NCBI GenBank assembly: GCA_964385195.1
Contig: CAYLOC010000132.1
Span: 1 to 9,637, forward strand
From: CAYLOC01 sp964385195
GTDB taxonomy: Bacteria; Actinomycetota; Actinomycetes; Propionibacteriales; Nocardioidaceae
Length of the DNA: 9,637 nucleotides
Direction of reading: 5' to 3'
Part shown: positions 1 through 5,169 of the stretch, in pieces
Layout: every line of letters starts with the position of its first letter
Numbering within the stretch: position 1 is the stretch's first letter
The notes under the pieces: model-generated
What the model was told of the DNA's origin: nothing
Database searches by the model: none
The model's input: the letters and a program-made list of their open reading frames with translations, nothing else
Translations under genes and position numbers: made by a program

Positions 1-633
1 CCGCAGACCGTCAACGCCTACTACAACCCCGGCACCAACGAGATCTGCTTCCCGGCAGCGATCCTGCGGCCGCCGTTCTTCGACGCCGACGCCGACGACG
101 CCTTGAACTACGGCGGCATCGGCGCGGTCATCGGGCACGAGATCGGGCACGGCTTCGACGACCAGGGCAGCCAGTACGACGGCGAGGGCAACCTCGTGGA
201 CTGGTGGACCGAGGACGACCGGGCGAACTTCGCGACCCGGGCGGACGCGCTCATCGAGCAGTACACCGGACTCGCCTCCCGGGAACTGCCCGACCGGACC
301 GTCAACGGCGCGCTCACCGTCGGGGAGAACATCGGCGACCTGGGCGGGTTGACGATCGGGCTGAAGGCGTATCGGATCTCACTCGACGGCGACGAGCCTC
401 CCGTCGTCGACGGACTCACCGGCGTACAGCGGCTGTTCTTCAACTGGGCGCTGGTGTGGCGCGGCAAGCGACGCAGGGAACTGGCCGAGCAGATGCTCGC
501 GGTGGACCCGCACTCGCCGCCGGACCTGCGTGCCAACATCGTCCGCAACCTCGACGAGTTCCACGACGCGTTCGCCACCGCGCCCTCGGATGGCCTGTGG
601 CTCGACCCCGAGGAGCGCGTGCGGATCTGGTGA
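1..633 (+). CDS. M13-family zinc metallopeptidase, C-terminal part (5'-truncated by window edge)
   Basis: This is the catalytic C-terminal end, 210 residues, of a neprilysin/PepO-type M13 endopeptidase, which cleaves peptides with one zinc ion. In the visible part, the substrate-binding NAYY (residues 4-8) and the PPFF segment (25-28) come first. The zinc motif HEIGH follows (His46, Glu47, His50), then GENIGD, where Glu109 is the third zinc ligand and Asp113 its partner. The VDPHSP...R element comes next (His171 and Arg177, with the same six-residue spacing as neprilysin His711/Arg717). The protein ends in the family-typical ERVRIW. Every catalytic residue expected in this part is present, so the enzyme is probably active. 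The frame is open from base 1, and the real start lies upstream. The TTG at 103 is internal. M13 proteins usually run 630-700 residues, so about two thirds is missing. Whether it is cytoplasmic or secreted cannot be judged without the N-terminus. Confidence 0.95.
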   Translation, partial: PQTVNAYYNPGTNEICFPAAILRPPFFDADADDALNYGGIGAVIGHEIGHGFDDQGSQYDGEGNLVDWWTEDDRANFATRADALIEQYTGLASRELPDRTVNGALTVGENIGDLGGLTIGLKAYRISLDGDEPPVVDGLTGVQRLFFNWALVWRGKRRRELAEQMLAVDPHSPPDLRANIVRNLDEFHDAFATAPSDGLWLDPEERVRIW

Positions 634-685
634 ACCGACCGTCCCACCGCGGCTGTGGAGGTGCATGCTGGTCGGCGCCGGTGGA

Positions 686-691
686 TACCAT
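686..691 (+). promoter_or_regulatory. Candidate -10 hexamer (TACCAT) upstream of the PAP2 gene
   Basis: TACCAT fits the actinobacterial TANNNT -10 pattern and lies in the 141-base gap after the M13 gene. It would place transcription start near 698, giving a leader of about 77 bases before the PAP2 ATG at 775. A GTG at 698 sits exactly where a leaderless start would be, as at three other genes here. No convincing -35 element is visible. This is a pattern match only. Confidence 0.35.
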
Positions 692-697
692 GTCGGT

Positions 698-781
698 GTG
701 AGGGACGGAATCGGTACGACGTTCGGCCGGTCGGCCGTGCGGGGGAGACCTGACCGAGCGGGGTCGTCCGGCCGATGCTGA
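698..781 (+). CDS. Possible 27-codon upstream ORF overlapping the PAP2 start
   Basis: A GTG at 698 opens a 27-residue frame, rich in Arg and Gly, that ends with TGA at 779-781 and so overlaps the PAP2 ATG (775-777) by seven bases. A TANNNT hexamer ends six bases before the GTG, the same geometry as the leaderless starts at 4529, 7746 and 8737. If translated, the overlap could couple it to PAP2, which has only a weak ribosome site of its own (the G-rich stretch at 756-763 is about 11 bases from its ATG). The peptide resembles nothing I know. The frame also stays open upstream, through the end of the M13 gene, as a high-GC shadow frame, so it may mean nothing. Confidence 0.2.
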   Translation: MRDGIGTTFGRSAVRGRPDRAGSSGRC

Positions 782-1665
782 CATCGCGGGAAGCGACCTC
801 TGAGATCCGGCCCGGCTTGGGCACGGCGATCCGCCGGCCCAACCTGATCGGCGAGATCATCATCGTCATCATCCTGGTCAAGGTCTATGACTACCTGCGG
901 GGGGTGTTGGCGCTGCACGAGGTGGTCGCGTTCCAGCATGCGCGTGACATCCTCTCCCTGGAGCGTTCGCTGCACCTGAACGTGGAATGGGGAGCGAACC
1001 ACTGGATCGTCGGCCATGCGGGCGCGGCGAACTTCTCGGTGTACTGGTACGAGTTCACCCACGTCGGCGGCACGTTGGCCGCACTCGCCTTCTGCTACAT
1101 GCTGTTCCCCGCGGTCTACCGACCCGCGCGGAACGCGCTGATCTGGATCAACCTGCTGGGCATGCTGGTGTTCTATGTCTACCCGGTCGCGCCTCCGCGG
1201 TTGCTCCCGCATGCCGGCTTCATCGACCTCGTGGCGTGGGCCGGGTTCGACACCACCCACTACGGGCCGATCAAGGAGGCGCAGTTCGGCGCGATGCCGT
1301 CACTGCACATGGCCTGGGCGCTGTGGACCGGGCTGGTGCTCTGGGTGATGTTGCGCCGGTTCCGTCGCTGGCGGTGGGCTGCCTTCGTTTACCCCGCGCT
1401 CACCGCCGGCGCGGTGATCGTCACCGGCAACCACTACATCCTGGACGTGGTCGCCGGCATCGTGCTCACGATGATCGCCATGGCCGTCACCGGCTTCTTC
1501 GCACATCGCCGTAAACCGGACAAGATGGTCATGGAGAGAGTCCCCCAGCCCCGCGCCGCATCGGCGTACCTCACTGGTCGCCCCGAGGGGACAGCACCCC
1601 GGGCGGAAACGCTGCCGGCCCACGAGGTCGAGCGCTGCGACGGCCGTCACGGTGAGCCACAATAG
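775..1665 (+). CDS. PAP2-superfamily membrane phosphatase/phosphotransferase (Aur1/Ipt1-like)
   Basis: A 296-residue integral membrane protein. It has the second and third catalytic motifs of the PAP2 superfamily: MPSLHMAW with His178, and GNHYILDVVAG with His220 and Asp224. These act in forming a phospho-histidine intermediate on a lipid phosphate or phosphodiester. The first motif of classic PAP2 enzymes (KxxxxxxRP) is absent. In its place is YPVAPPRLL (residues 136-144), typical of the Aur1/inositolphosphotransferase-like branch (PAP2_3). Hydrophobic segments lie near 27-46, 83-113, 120-138, 179-193, 201-217 and 221-243. A polar, probably cytoplasmic tail follows (247-296). The ATG at 775 is the earliest possible start, because an in-frame TGA lies at 751-753. 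The stop is 9 bases before the ThrE start, so co-transcription is likely. The family is well supported, but the substrate (phosphatidate, polyprenyl phosphate or inositol lipid) cannot be read from the sequence. Confidence 0.9.
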   Translation: MLTSREATSEIRPGLGTAIRRPNLIGEIIIVIILVKVYDYLRGVLALHEVVAFQHARDILSLERSLHLNVEWGANHWIVGHAGAANFSVYWYEFTHVGGTLAALAFCYMLFPAVYRPARNALIWINLLGMLVFYVYPVAPPRLLPHAGFIDLVAWAGFDTTHYGPIKEAQFGAMPSLHMAWALWTGLVLWVMLRRFRRWRWAAFVYPALTAGAVIVTGNHYILDVVAGIVLTMIAMAVTGFFAHRRKPDKMVMERVPQPRAASAYLTGRPEGTAPRAETLPAHEVERCDGRHGEPQ

Positions 1666-1676
1666 TGAGCCACAAT
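1652..1676 (+). repeat. 13-bp tandem duplication at the PAP2-ThrE junction
   Basis: GTGAGCCACAAT occurs at 1652-1663 and again at 1665-1676, a tandem duplication with a 13-base period. It contains the PAP2 stop codon (TAG, 1663-1665) and reaches into the ThrE start codon (ATG, 1675-1677). Removing one copy gives CAATGAGT, in which the PAP2 frame ends in TGA overlapping the ThrE ATG as ATGA. Both copies carry a GTGAG that could act as a weak ribosome site five to six bases before the ATG. Confidence 0.9.
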
Positions 1677-3012
1677 GAGTGGCGTGGCTGAGGAAGACGT
1701 CGACCGCCGGGACATCTACCTCACTCTCGACCTCGCACTCCGGCTGGGCGAGTTGTTGATGTCCTCTGGCGCGGGCGCCGCCGACGTGAAGGCGACGATG
1801 CTGTCGGTGGTGCACGGCCTGGGGCTGCGCAACTCCGACGCCGATGTCACCTTCACCACCTTGATGCTGTCCTACCAGCGGTCGCAGGGTGAGGCCACGT
1901 TCTCCCGGCGCCGGGACGTCACCCACCGGACGATCGACTACGGTCAGCTCACCGACGTGGACCGGATCGTGCGCGCCCTGCTGCTCGGGGAGATCGATCG
2001 CGACGAGGCCCGCTCCGCAGTCGCCTCGTTGACCTCCACCGGACACAAGACGCCACGGATTGCGATCTCGATTGGTTGGGGTTTCATGTCCATGGGCGCC
2101 GCCATCGTCATCGGTGGGGACTGGGTGGTCACGCTCATCGCATTCTTCGCCGCGATCGGTGTCGACATCACCATGCGCGAGCTCCAGCGTCGGCGGATGC
2201 CCACGTTCTACCAACAGGCCGCTGGCGGCGCCTTCGCCACGCTGTTGGCGGTGGGCCTGGCCGCGGCACGGGTACCTGTCGATCCCACGCTGGTGATCGC
2301 CGCAGCGATCATCTTGTTGCTGTCCGGAATCGCGTTCATGGGCGCCATGCAGGACGCCCTGACCGGCTTCTACCTGACCTCCGCCGCGCGTGGCATGGAG
2401 ATCATGATCATGACGGCCGGGATCATCACCGGCGTCACCGGCGGTCTCGCGGTGGCGAGCAAGATCGGGCTGAAGATCGTCATCACCCCCACGGTCCCGG
2501 CCACCTGGCTGGAACTGCCGATCTTCTTGTTCGGCGGCGCGTTGTGTGCGGCGGCGTTCGCCTACTCCTCCTACGCTCCCCTGCGGTCGCTTGCGCCGAT
2601 CGCGCTGGTGGGGATCGTGGCCCAGGTCATCTACCGCTCGGTGCTGGTGGGCTTCGGGGTGGCGTGGGCGTCGGCCGCCGCCGCGGTGGTCGTCGGTCTG
2701 ATCAGTTACACCCTCGCCGAGCGGGTGCGGGTTCCGCCCTTGGTTGTGGTGGTCTCCGGTGTGGTCCCGCTGCTCCCCGGGCTGTCGGTGTACAGCGCGC
2801 TGTCGCTGCTGGCCGAGGGGAGTCGGGAGGGGCTGGTCAGCCTGGCGCGCGCCGTTGCTATTGGAGGCGCACTCGCCGCCGGTGTGATCCTCGGCCAGTA
2901 CGTCGCGCAGCCCCTGCGGCGACAGGCGCGACGCCTGGAGCAACGGCTGGCCGGTCCTCGGCTGGTCGGTCCCCTCCGTGCTGCCTCGGTCAAGGAGAAG
3001 CGGCGCTCTTGA
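1675..3012 (+). CDS. ThrE-family threonine/serine exporter, two-domain fusion
   Basis: A 445-residue inner-membrane protein matching the ThrE architecture. A soluble N-terminal region (about 1-125) has the family signature GELLMSSGAGAADVKATM (25-42), followed by about ten hydrophobic segments (near 129-147, 150-164, 184-198, 207-223, 244-261, 283-298, 306-320, 329-345, 355-370 and 392-409). It ends in a basic cytoplasmic tail. The first five segments belong to the DUF1212 (ThrE N-terminal) half and the last five to the ThrE_2 half, which contains PLLPGLSVY (365-373). The Corynebacterium glutamicum ThrE, known to export threonine and serine by proton motive force, has the same fused layout and similar length. 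Substrate here is inferred only. The ATG at 1675 is chosen; GTG at 1684 is an in-frame alternative. The gene follows PAP2 closely and is probably in the same operon, with weak ribosome binding via GTGAG. Confidence 0.88.
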   Translation: MSGVAEEDVDRRDIYLTLDLALRLGELLMSSGAGAADVKATMLSVVHGLGLRNSDADVTFTTLMLSYQRSQGEATFSRRRDVTHRTIDYGQLTDVDRIVRALLLGEIDRDEARSAVASLTSTGHKTPRIAISIGWGFMSMGAAIVIGGDWVVTLIAFFAAIGVDITMRELQRRRMPTFYQQAAGGAFATLLAVGLAAARVPVDPTLVIAAAIILLLSGIAFMGAMQDALTGFYLTSAARGMEIMIMTAGIITGVTGGLAVASKIGLKIVITPTVPATWLELPIFLFGGALCAAAFAYSSYAPLRSLAPIALVGIVAQVIYRSVLVGFGVAWASAAAAVVVGLISYTLAERVRVPPLVVVVSGVVPLLPGLSVYSALSLLAEGSREGLVSLARAVAIGGALAAGVILGQYVAQPLRRQARRLEQRLAGPRLVGPLRAASVKEKRRS

Positions 3013-3033
3013 CCCCGTTCGCGCAGTGGGCAT

Positions 3034-3058
3034 CCCCGGATGGGGGCCATCCCAGGGG
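3034..3058 (+). terminator. Hairpin downstream of the ThrE gene, possible terminator
   Basis: CCCCGGATGG (3034-3043) can pair with CCATCC (3047-3052) and GGGG (3055-3058). This gives ten base pairs with a two-base bulge and a GGG loop, 22 bases after the ThrE stop. No T-run follows, so intrinsic termination in the classic sense is uncertain. Many actinobacterial terminators lack a strong T-run. It could instead be part of the P450 leader. Confidence 0.4.
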
Positions 3059-3071
3059 CTTCTCAGGGGAA

Positions 3072-3155
3072 ATGCGGAGGCAGCGGGCCCACCTCCGCGG
3101 AATCATGGAGGTGCTCCTCCCCATTCCGGCCAGCGATCCTCAGGGGGATCTGTGA
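3072..3155 (+). CDS. Possible 27-codon leader ORF ending in GTGA overlap with the P450 start
   Basis: ATG at 3072 (with a second in-frame ATG at 3105) opens a short frame that ends in TGA at 3153-3155. That stop overlaps the P450 GTG start (3152-3154) in the GTGA arrangement typical of translational coupling. The predicted peptide has four Arg among its first nine residues and a hydrophobic middle (IMEVLLPIP). AGGGGA at 3065-3070 is nearly touching the ATG, closer than a normal ribosome site, so initiation would be poor. The same frame is open through the end of thrE as a shadow, which weakens the case. I do not recognise the peptide. Confidence 0.25.
   Translation: MRRQRAHLRGIMEVLLPIPASDPQGDL
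3074..3148 (+). promoter_or_regulatory. Mutually exclusive stems leading into the P450 ribosome site
   Basis: Four segments can pair in two alternative ways. GCGGAGG (3074-3080) pairs with CCTCCGC (3092-3098), 7 bp. The same bases in CACCTCC (3090-3096) pair with GGAGGTG (3107-3113), 7 bp. GGAGG (3107-3111) also pairs with CCTCC (3116-3120), and TCCCC (3118-3122) can pair with GGGGA (3144-3148) of the ribosome site. State one (first plus third pairings) leaves the ribosome site open; state two (second plus fourth) closes it. The pairings are exact; any regulatory role is inference. Purine- and pyrimidine-rich GC-rich DNA gives such matches by chance fairly often. Confidence 0.3.
3142..3147 (+). 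promoter_or_regulatory. Ribosome binding site fixing the P450 GTG start
   Basis: AGGGGG ends four bases before GTG 3152 and is the best ribosome site in this frame. It supports GTG 3152 over the open but uncharacteristic sequence upstream. A small hairpin, GATCC (3135-3139) with GGATC (3146-3150), overlaps it. Confidence 0.6.
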
Positions 3156-4453
3156 ACCTCCATCGAGTCAAGAGGTGGGTCGGGAGGCGGCTGCTCGGCA
3201 AGGCACTCGCCGTACCCGACTTCTCCGACCTCCGGCACCTGCCGCCCTCACTCCACCTCCCGCTGCAACGTGACGGCCTGGACCCGGTGCCCGGCCTCGC
3301 CGCCGTACGCGCGTCGGAGCCGGTCCATCGCCTGGCCACGCTCATGGGAATGCGGGTGTGGGTTGTGACGGGGTACGACGAGGCGCGGTCGGTTCTGGCC
3401 GACACCCGCCGCTTCAGCACCGACATCCGGCCCTTCGTCGGGAAGAGCGGTGCCACCGGCGCCGACGCGATCGGCGGTCTGGGGTTCACCGATCCGCCGG
3501 AGCACACGCGGCTGCGACGGTTCCTGACCCCGGAGTTCACCCGACGGCGCCTGGCCCGGCTGCAGCCGCGCATCAACGAGATCGTGTCCGACCAGCTCGA
3601 CCGGCTCGCCGGGGCAGAGGCACCGGTTGACCTCGTCCGGGACTTCGCCTTCCCCGTGCCGTTCCGCGTGATCTGGGAGCTGCTGGGGTTGCCCGAGGTG
3701 GACCGGCGGGAGTTCCAGCGCATCGGCACCGCCCGGTTCGACGCCTCCCAGGGGACGGTGGGAGTCTTCGGCGCCGCGTCCGAGGCGCGGGCGTTCCTGC
3801 TGGAGGCTGCGGTGCGACAACGGCAGCATCCCGGCGAGGGCCTGCTCGGCTCGCTGGTACGCAGGCACGGCAACGAGATCACCGACCTCGAGCTGGGAAG
3901 TTTCGCCGACGGGCTGTTTCTTGGTGGCTACGAGACCTCCGCGAGCATGCTGAGCCTGGGGACCTGTCAGCTGTTGCAGGACCGCCGTACGTTCGCACAA
4001 CTGCGACAACAGCCGGACACCGCCGACGCCCTGGTCGAGGAGATGCTGCGCTATCTGTCGGTGGTGCAGGTGGCGTTCCCGCGGTTCGCCCGGGAGGAAC
4101 TCGAACTCGGGGGCCAGCGGATCCGTGCCGGGGACGTCGTTGCGTGCTCGCTGAGCGGGGCCAACCGGGATCCTGTCTTCGGCGTCGAGCCGGACAGCTT
4201 CGACCCGCTCCGGATGCCGGAGAGCGCTCATCTGGCCTTCGGTCACGGGGCGCATCGGTGCATCGGGGCCGAACTCGCCCGGATGGAGCTGCGGACGGCG
4301 TTCACGACGATGGCACGCCGGTTCCCGGGGTTGCGGCTGGCAGTGGACCCTGCGGCGCTGTCGTTCCGGCAGCTGTCGATCGTGTACGGGCTGGACCGGC
4401 TACCCGTGCTCATCGGGGCGCCGGCGCTGACCGTGACCACGTCCGGCTCGTAG
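3152..4453 (+). CDS. Cytochrome P450 (class I bacterial type)
   Basis: A soluble 433-residue heme monooxygenase. Landmarks in order are DPPEHTRLRRFL (C-helix, with heme-propionate contacts His118 and Arg122), LFLGGYETSASML (I-helix, oxygen-activating Glu261-Thr262), EEMLRYL (ExxR, Glu297 and Arg300), FPRFAREELELGG (the strand region after helix K), and the heme loop FGHGAHRCIG with the iron-ligating Cys370. All core residues are intact and the length is normal (about 400-430). The I-helix reads GGYETS, a tolerated variant of AGxDTT. The N-terminus is basic (KRWVGRRLLGK) but has no membrane anchor. No ferredoxin or ferredoxin reductase gene is adjacent, so electrons must come from elsewhere in the genome. 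It lies 139 bases after ThrE and 75 before the GNAT gene on the same strand. The substrate is unknown, and nothing nearby suggests a biosynthetic cluster. Confidence 0.95.
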   Translation: MNLHRVKRWVGRRLLGKALAVPDFSDLRHLPPSLHLPLQRDGLDPVPGLAAVRASEPVHRLATLMGMRVWVVTGYDEARSVLADTRRFSTDIRPFVGKSGATGADAIGGLGFTDPPEHTRLRRFLTPEFTRRRLARLQPRINEIVSDQLDRLAGAEAPVDLVRDFAFPVPFRVIWELLGLPEVDRREFQRIGTARFDASQGTVGVFGAASEARAFLLEAAVRQRQHPGEGLLGSLVRRHGNEITDLELGSFADGLFLGGYETSASMLSLGTCQLLQDRRTFAQLRQQPDTADALVEEMLRYLSVVQVAFPRFAREELELGGQRIRAGDVVACSLSGANRDPVFGVEPDSFDPLRMPESAHLAFGHGAHRCIGAELARMELRTAFTTMARRFPGLRLAVDPAALSFRQLSIVYGLDRLPVLIGAPALTVTTSGS

Positions 4454-4481
4454 CCGTCCGGGGCCCAATCCACAGGGCGGG

Positions 4482-4506
4482 CCGAATTTCGGACCGGGAG
4501 AGTCCG
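4482..4506 (+). promoter_or_regulatory. Palindrome and hairpin just upstream of the GNAT promoter
   Basis: CCGAA-T-TTCGG (4482-4492) is a perfect 11-base palindrome, in a relatively AT-rich patch. It overlaps a second inverted repeat, CGGAC (4490-4494) with GTCCG (4502-4506). Both lie between the P450 stop and the candidate -10 at 4517, roughly where a -35 region or operator would be. It could be an operator or a terminator remnant for the P450. Confidence 0.3.
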
Positions 4507-4516
4507 CATTCGGTTC

Positions 4517-4522
4517 TACGCT
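4517..4522 (+). promoter_or_regulatory. Candidate -10 hexamer (TACGCT) for a leaderless GNAT mRNA
   Basis: TACGCT fits TANNNT. It ends six bases before the ATG at 4529, so transcription would begin at or next to the start codon. No purine-rich ribosome site lies in the bases just before the ATG (CTGGCGGC), which agrees with a leaderless transcript. No recognisable -35 is seen. Confidence 0.5.
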
Positions 4523-4528
4523 GGCGGC

Positions 4529-5143
4529 ATGTCTGTTACCGACGCGCCCGCAACGGCGGGGACGAAAGAATTCGTGGTCAAGCCGCTGACGTCTGACACC
4601 TGGGACGCATTCGCTCGCATGATGGAGCGACACAACGGAGTGTTCGGGGGATGTTGGTGCACCTACTTCCACACGTTCAGCTCTGAGAAGACCTACAGCG
4701 CCGAAGGCAACCGCTCCCTCAAGCAGCGGCTGGTCGAGGAGGGCCGGGCCCACGCTGCGCTGGTGTTCGACGGAGAGGAAGCCGTGGCCTGGTGCGAGTA
4801 CGGCACCCCCGAGGAACTGCCGAACATCTACCACCGCAAGCAGTATGAGGCCGACCTGGACATCACGCCGGACTACCGGATCACCTGCATTTTCGTGGAC
4901 AAGAAATACCGGCGGCGAGGCCTCAGCGCCATCGCGCTACGCGGCGCTCTCGACCTCATCGATGAGTCCGGTGGTGGGGTGGTGGAGGGGTACCCGCATG
5001 ACACCCAGGGCAAGAAGCAGTCGGTTCTCTACAACGGCTCCCGCGCCCTCTTCGAGCGGGCCGGCTTCGACTACATCCGTCCCAAAGGAATGAAGAACTG
5101 CGTGATGCGGACGCGCCTTGGGCCATCGCATTCGGGCGGCTGA
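4529..5143 (+). CDS. GNAT-family N-acetyltransferase
   Basis: A 204-residue soluble protein of the GNAT fold, which transfers an acetyl group from acetyl-CoA to an amine. The acetyl-CoA pyrophosphate loop is in ITCIFVDKKYRRRGLSAIAL (118-137), with RRRGLS (128-133) standing for the family R/Q-x-x-G-x-G/A. The C-terminal LYNGSRALFERAGFDYIRP (167-185) is the usual last helix-strand of the fold. Near the N-terminus, FGGCWCTYFHTF (39-50) carries two close cysteines in a hydrophobic, aromatic setting, seen in one subgroup of GNAT proteins. The substrate is not predictable. ATG 4529 is chosen because of the promoter-like TACGCT just before it and because no ribosome site favours another start. The gene converges on the Asp-box lipoprotein gene, with only eight bases between stops. 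Confidence 0.85.
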   Translation: MSVTDAPATAGTKEFVVKPLTSDTWDAFARMMERHNGVFGGCWCTYFHTFSSEKTYSAEGNRSLKQRLVEEGRAHAALVFDGEEAVAWCEYGTPEELPNIYHRKQYEADLDITPDYRITCIFVDKKYRRRGLSAIALRGALDLIDESGGGVVEGYPHDTQGKKQSVLYNGSRALFERAGFDYIRPKGMKNCVMRTRLGPSHSGG

Positions 5144-5169
5144 CGTTCCGTCTACGGCGTTGGAACGTC
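5142..5169. terminator. Hairpin shared by two convergent genes, probable bidirectional terminator
   Basis: GACGTTCC (5142-5149) and GGAACGTC (5162-5169) form a perfect 8-bp stem around a 12-base loop. The left arm includes part of the GNAT stop codon and the loop contains the stop codon (5152-5154) of the minus-strand gene. The symmetry works equally for both strands. No T-run follows on either side, so its strength is uncertain, but the position between convergent stops is what a shared terminator would occupy. Confidence 0.5.

Noticed and set aside
103..105. TTG as the start of a 176-residue M13 protein
   Set aside because: The frame is open upstream to base 1 and encodes conserved M13 sequence (NAYY...PPFF), so this is an internal codon of a truncated gene.
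851..871. ATC/GTC-rich run resembling a short tandem repeat
   Set aside because: It encodes the Ile/Val-rich first membrane segment of the PAP2 protein, so it is explained by coding.
2402..2413. Palindrome TCATGATCATGA
   Set aside because: It is inside a conserved membrane segment of thrE (EIMIMTAG) and is explained by Ile/Met codons.
1300..3033. A 577-codon open frame on the minus strand across PAP2 and thrE, and similar long antisense frames at 379-1260 and 3248-4255
   Set aside because: They lie opposite well-recognised genes, read as low-complexity Arg/Gly/His/Pro-rich sequence with no domain, and are expected shadows in GC-rich DNA.
3105..3113. GGAGGTG at 3107-3113 as a ribosome site for a gene starting just downstream
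   Set aside because: No ATG, GTG or TTG lies at suitable spacing; the sequence is better explained as part of the competing stems or the short leader frame.
2978..3151. N-terminal extension of the P450 to ATG 2978
   Set aside because: The extra 58 residues overlap the thrE end, show no P450 features, and lack a ribosome site; GTG 3152 has AGGGGG at suitable spacing.
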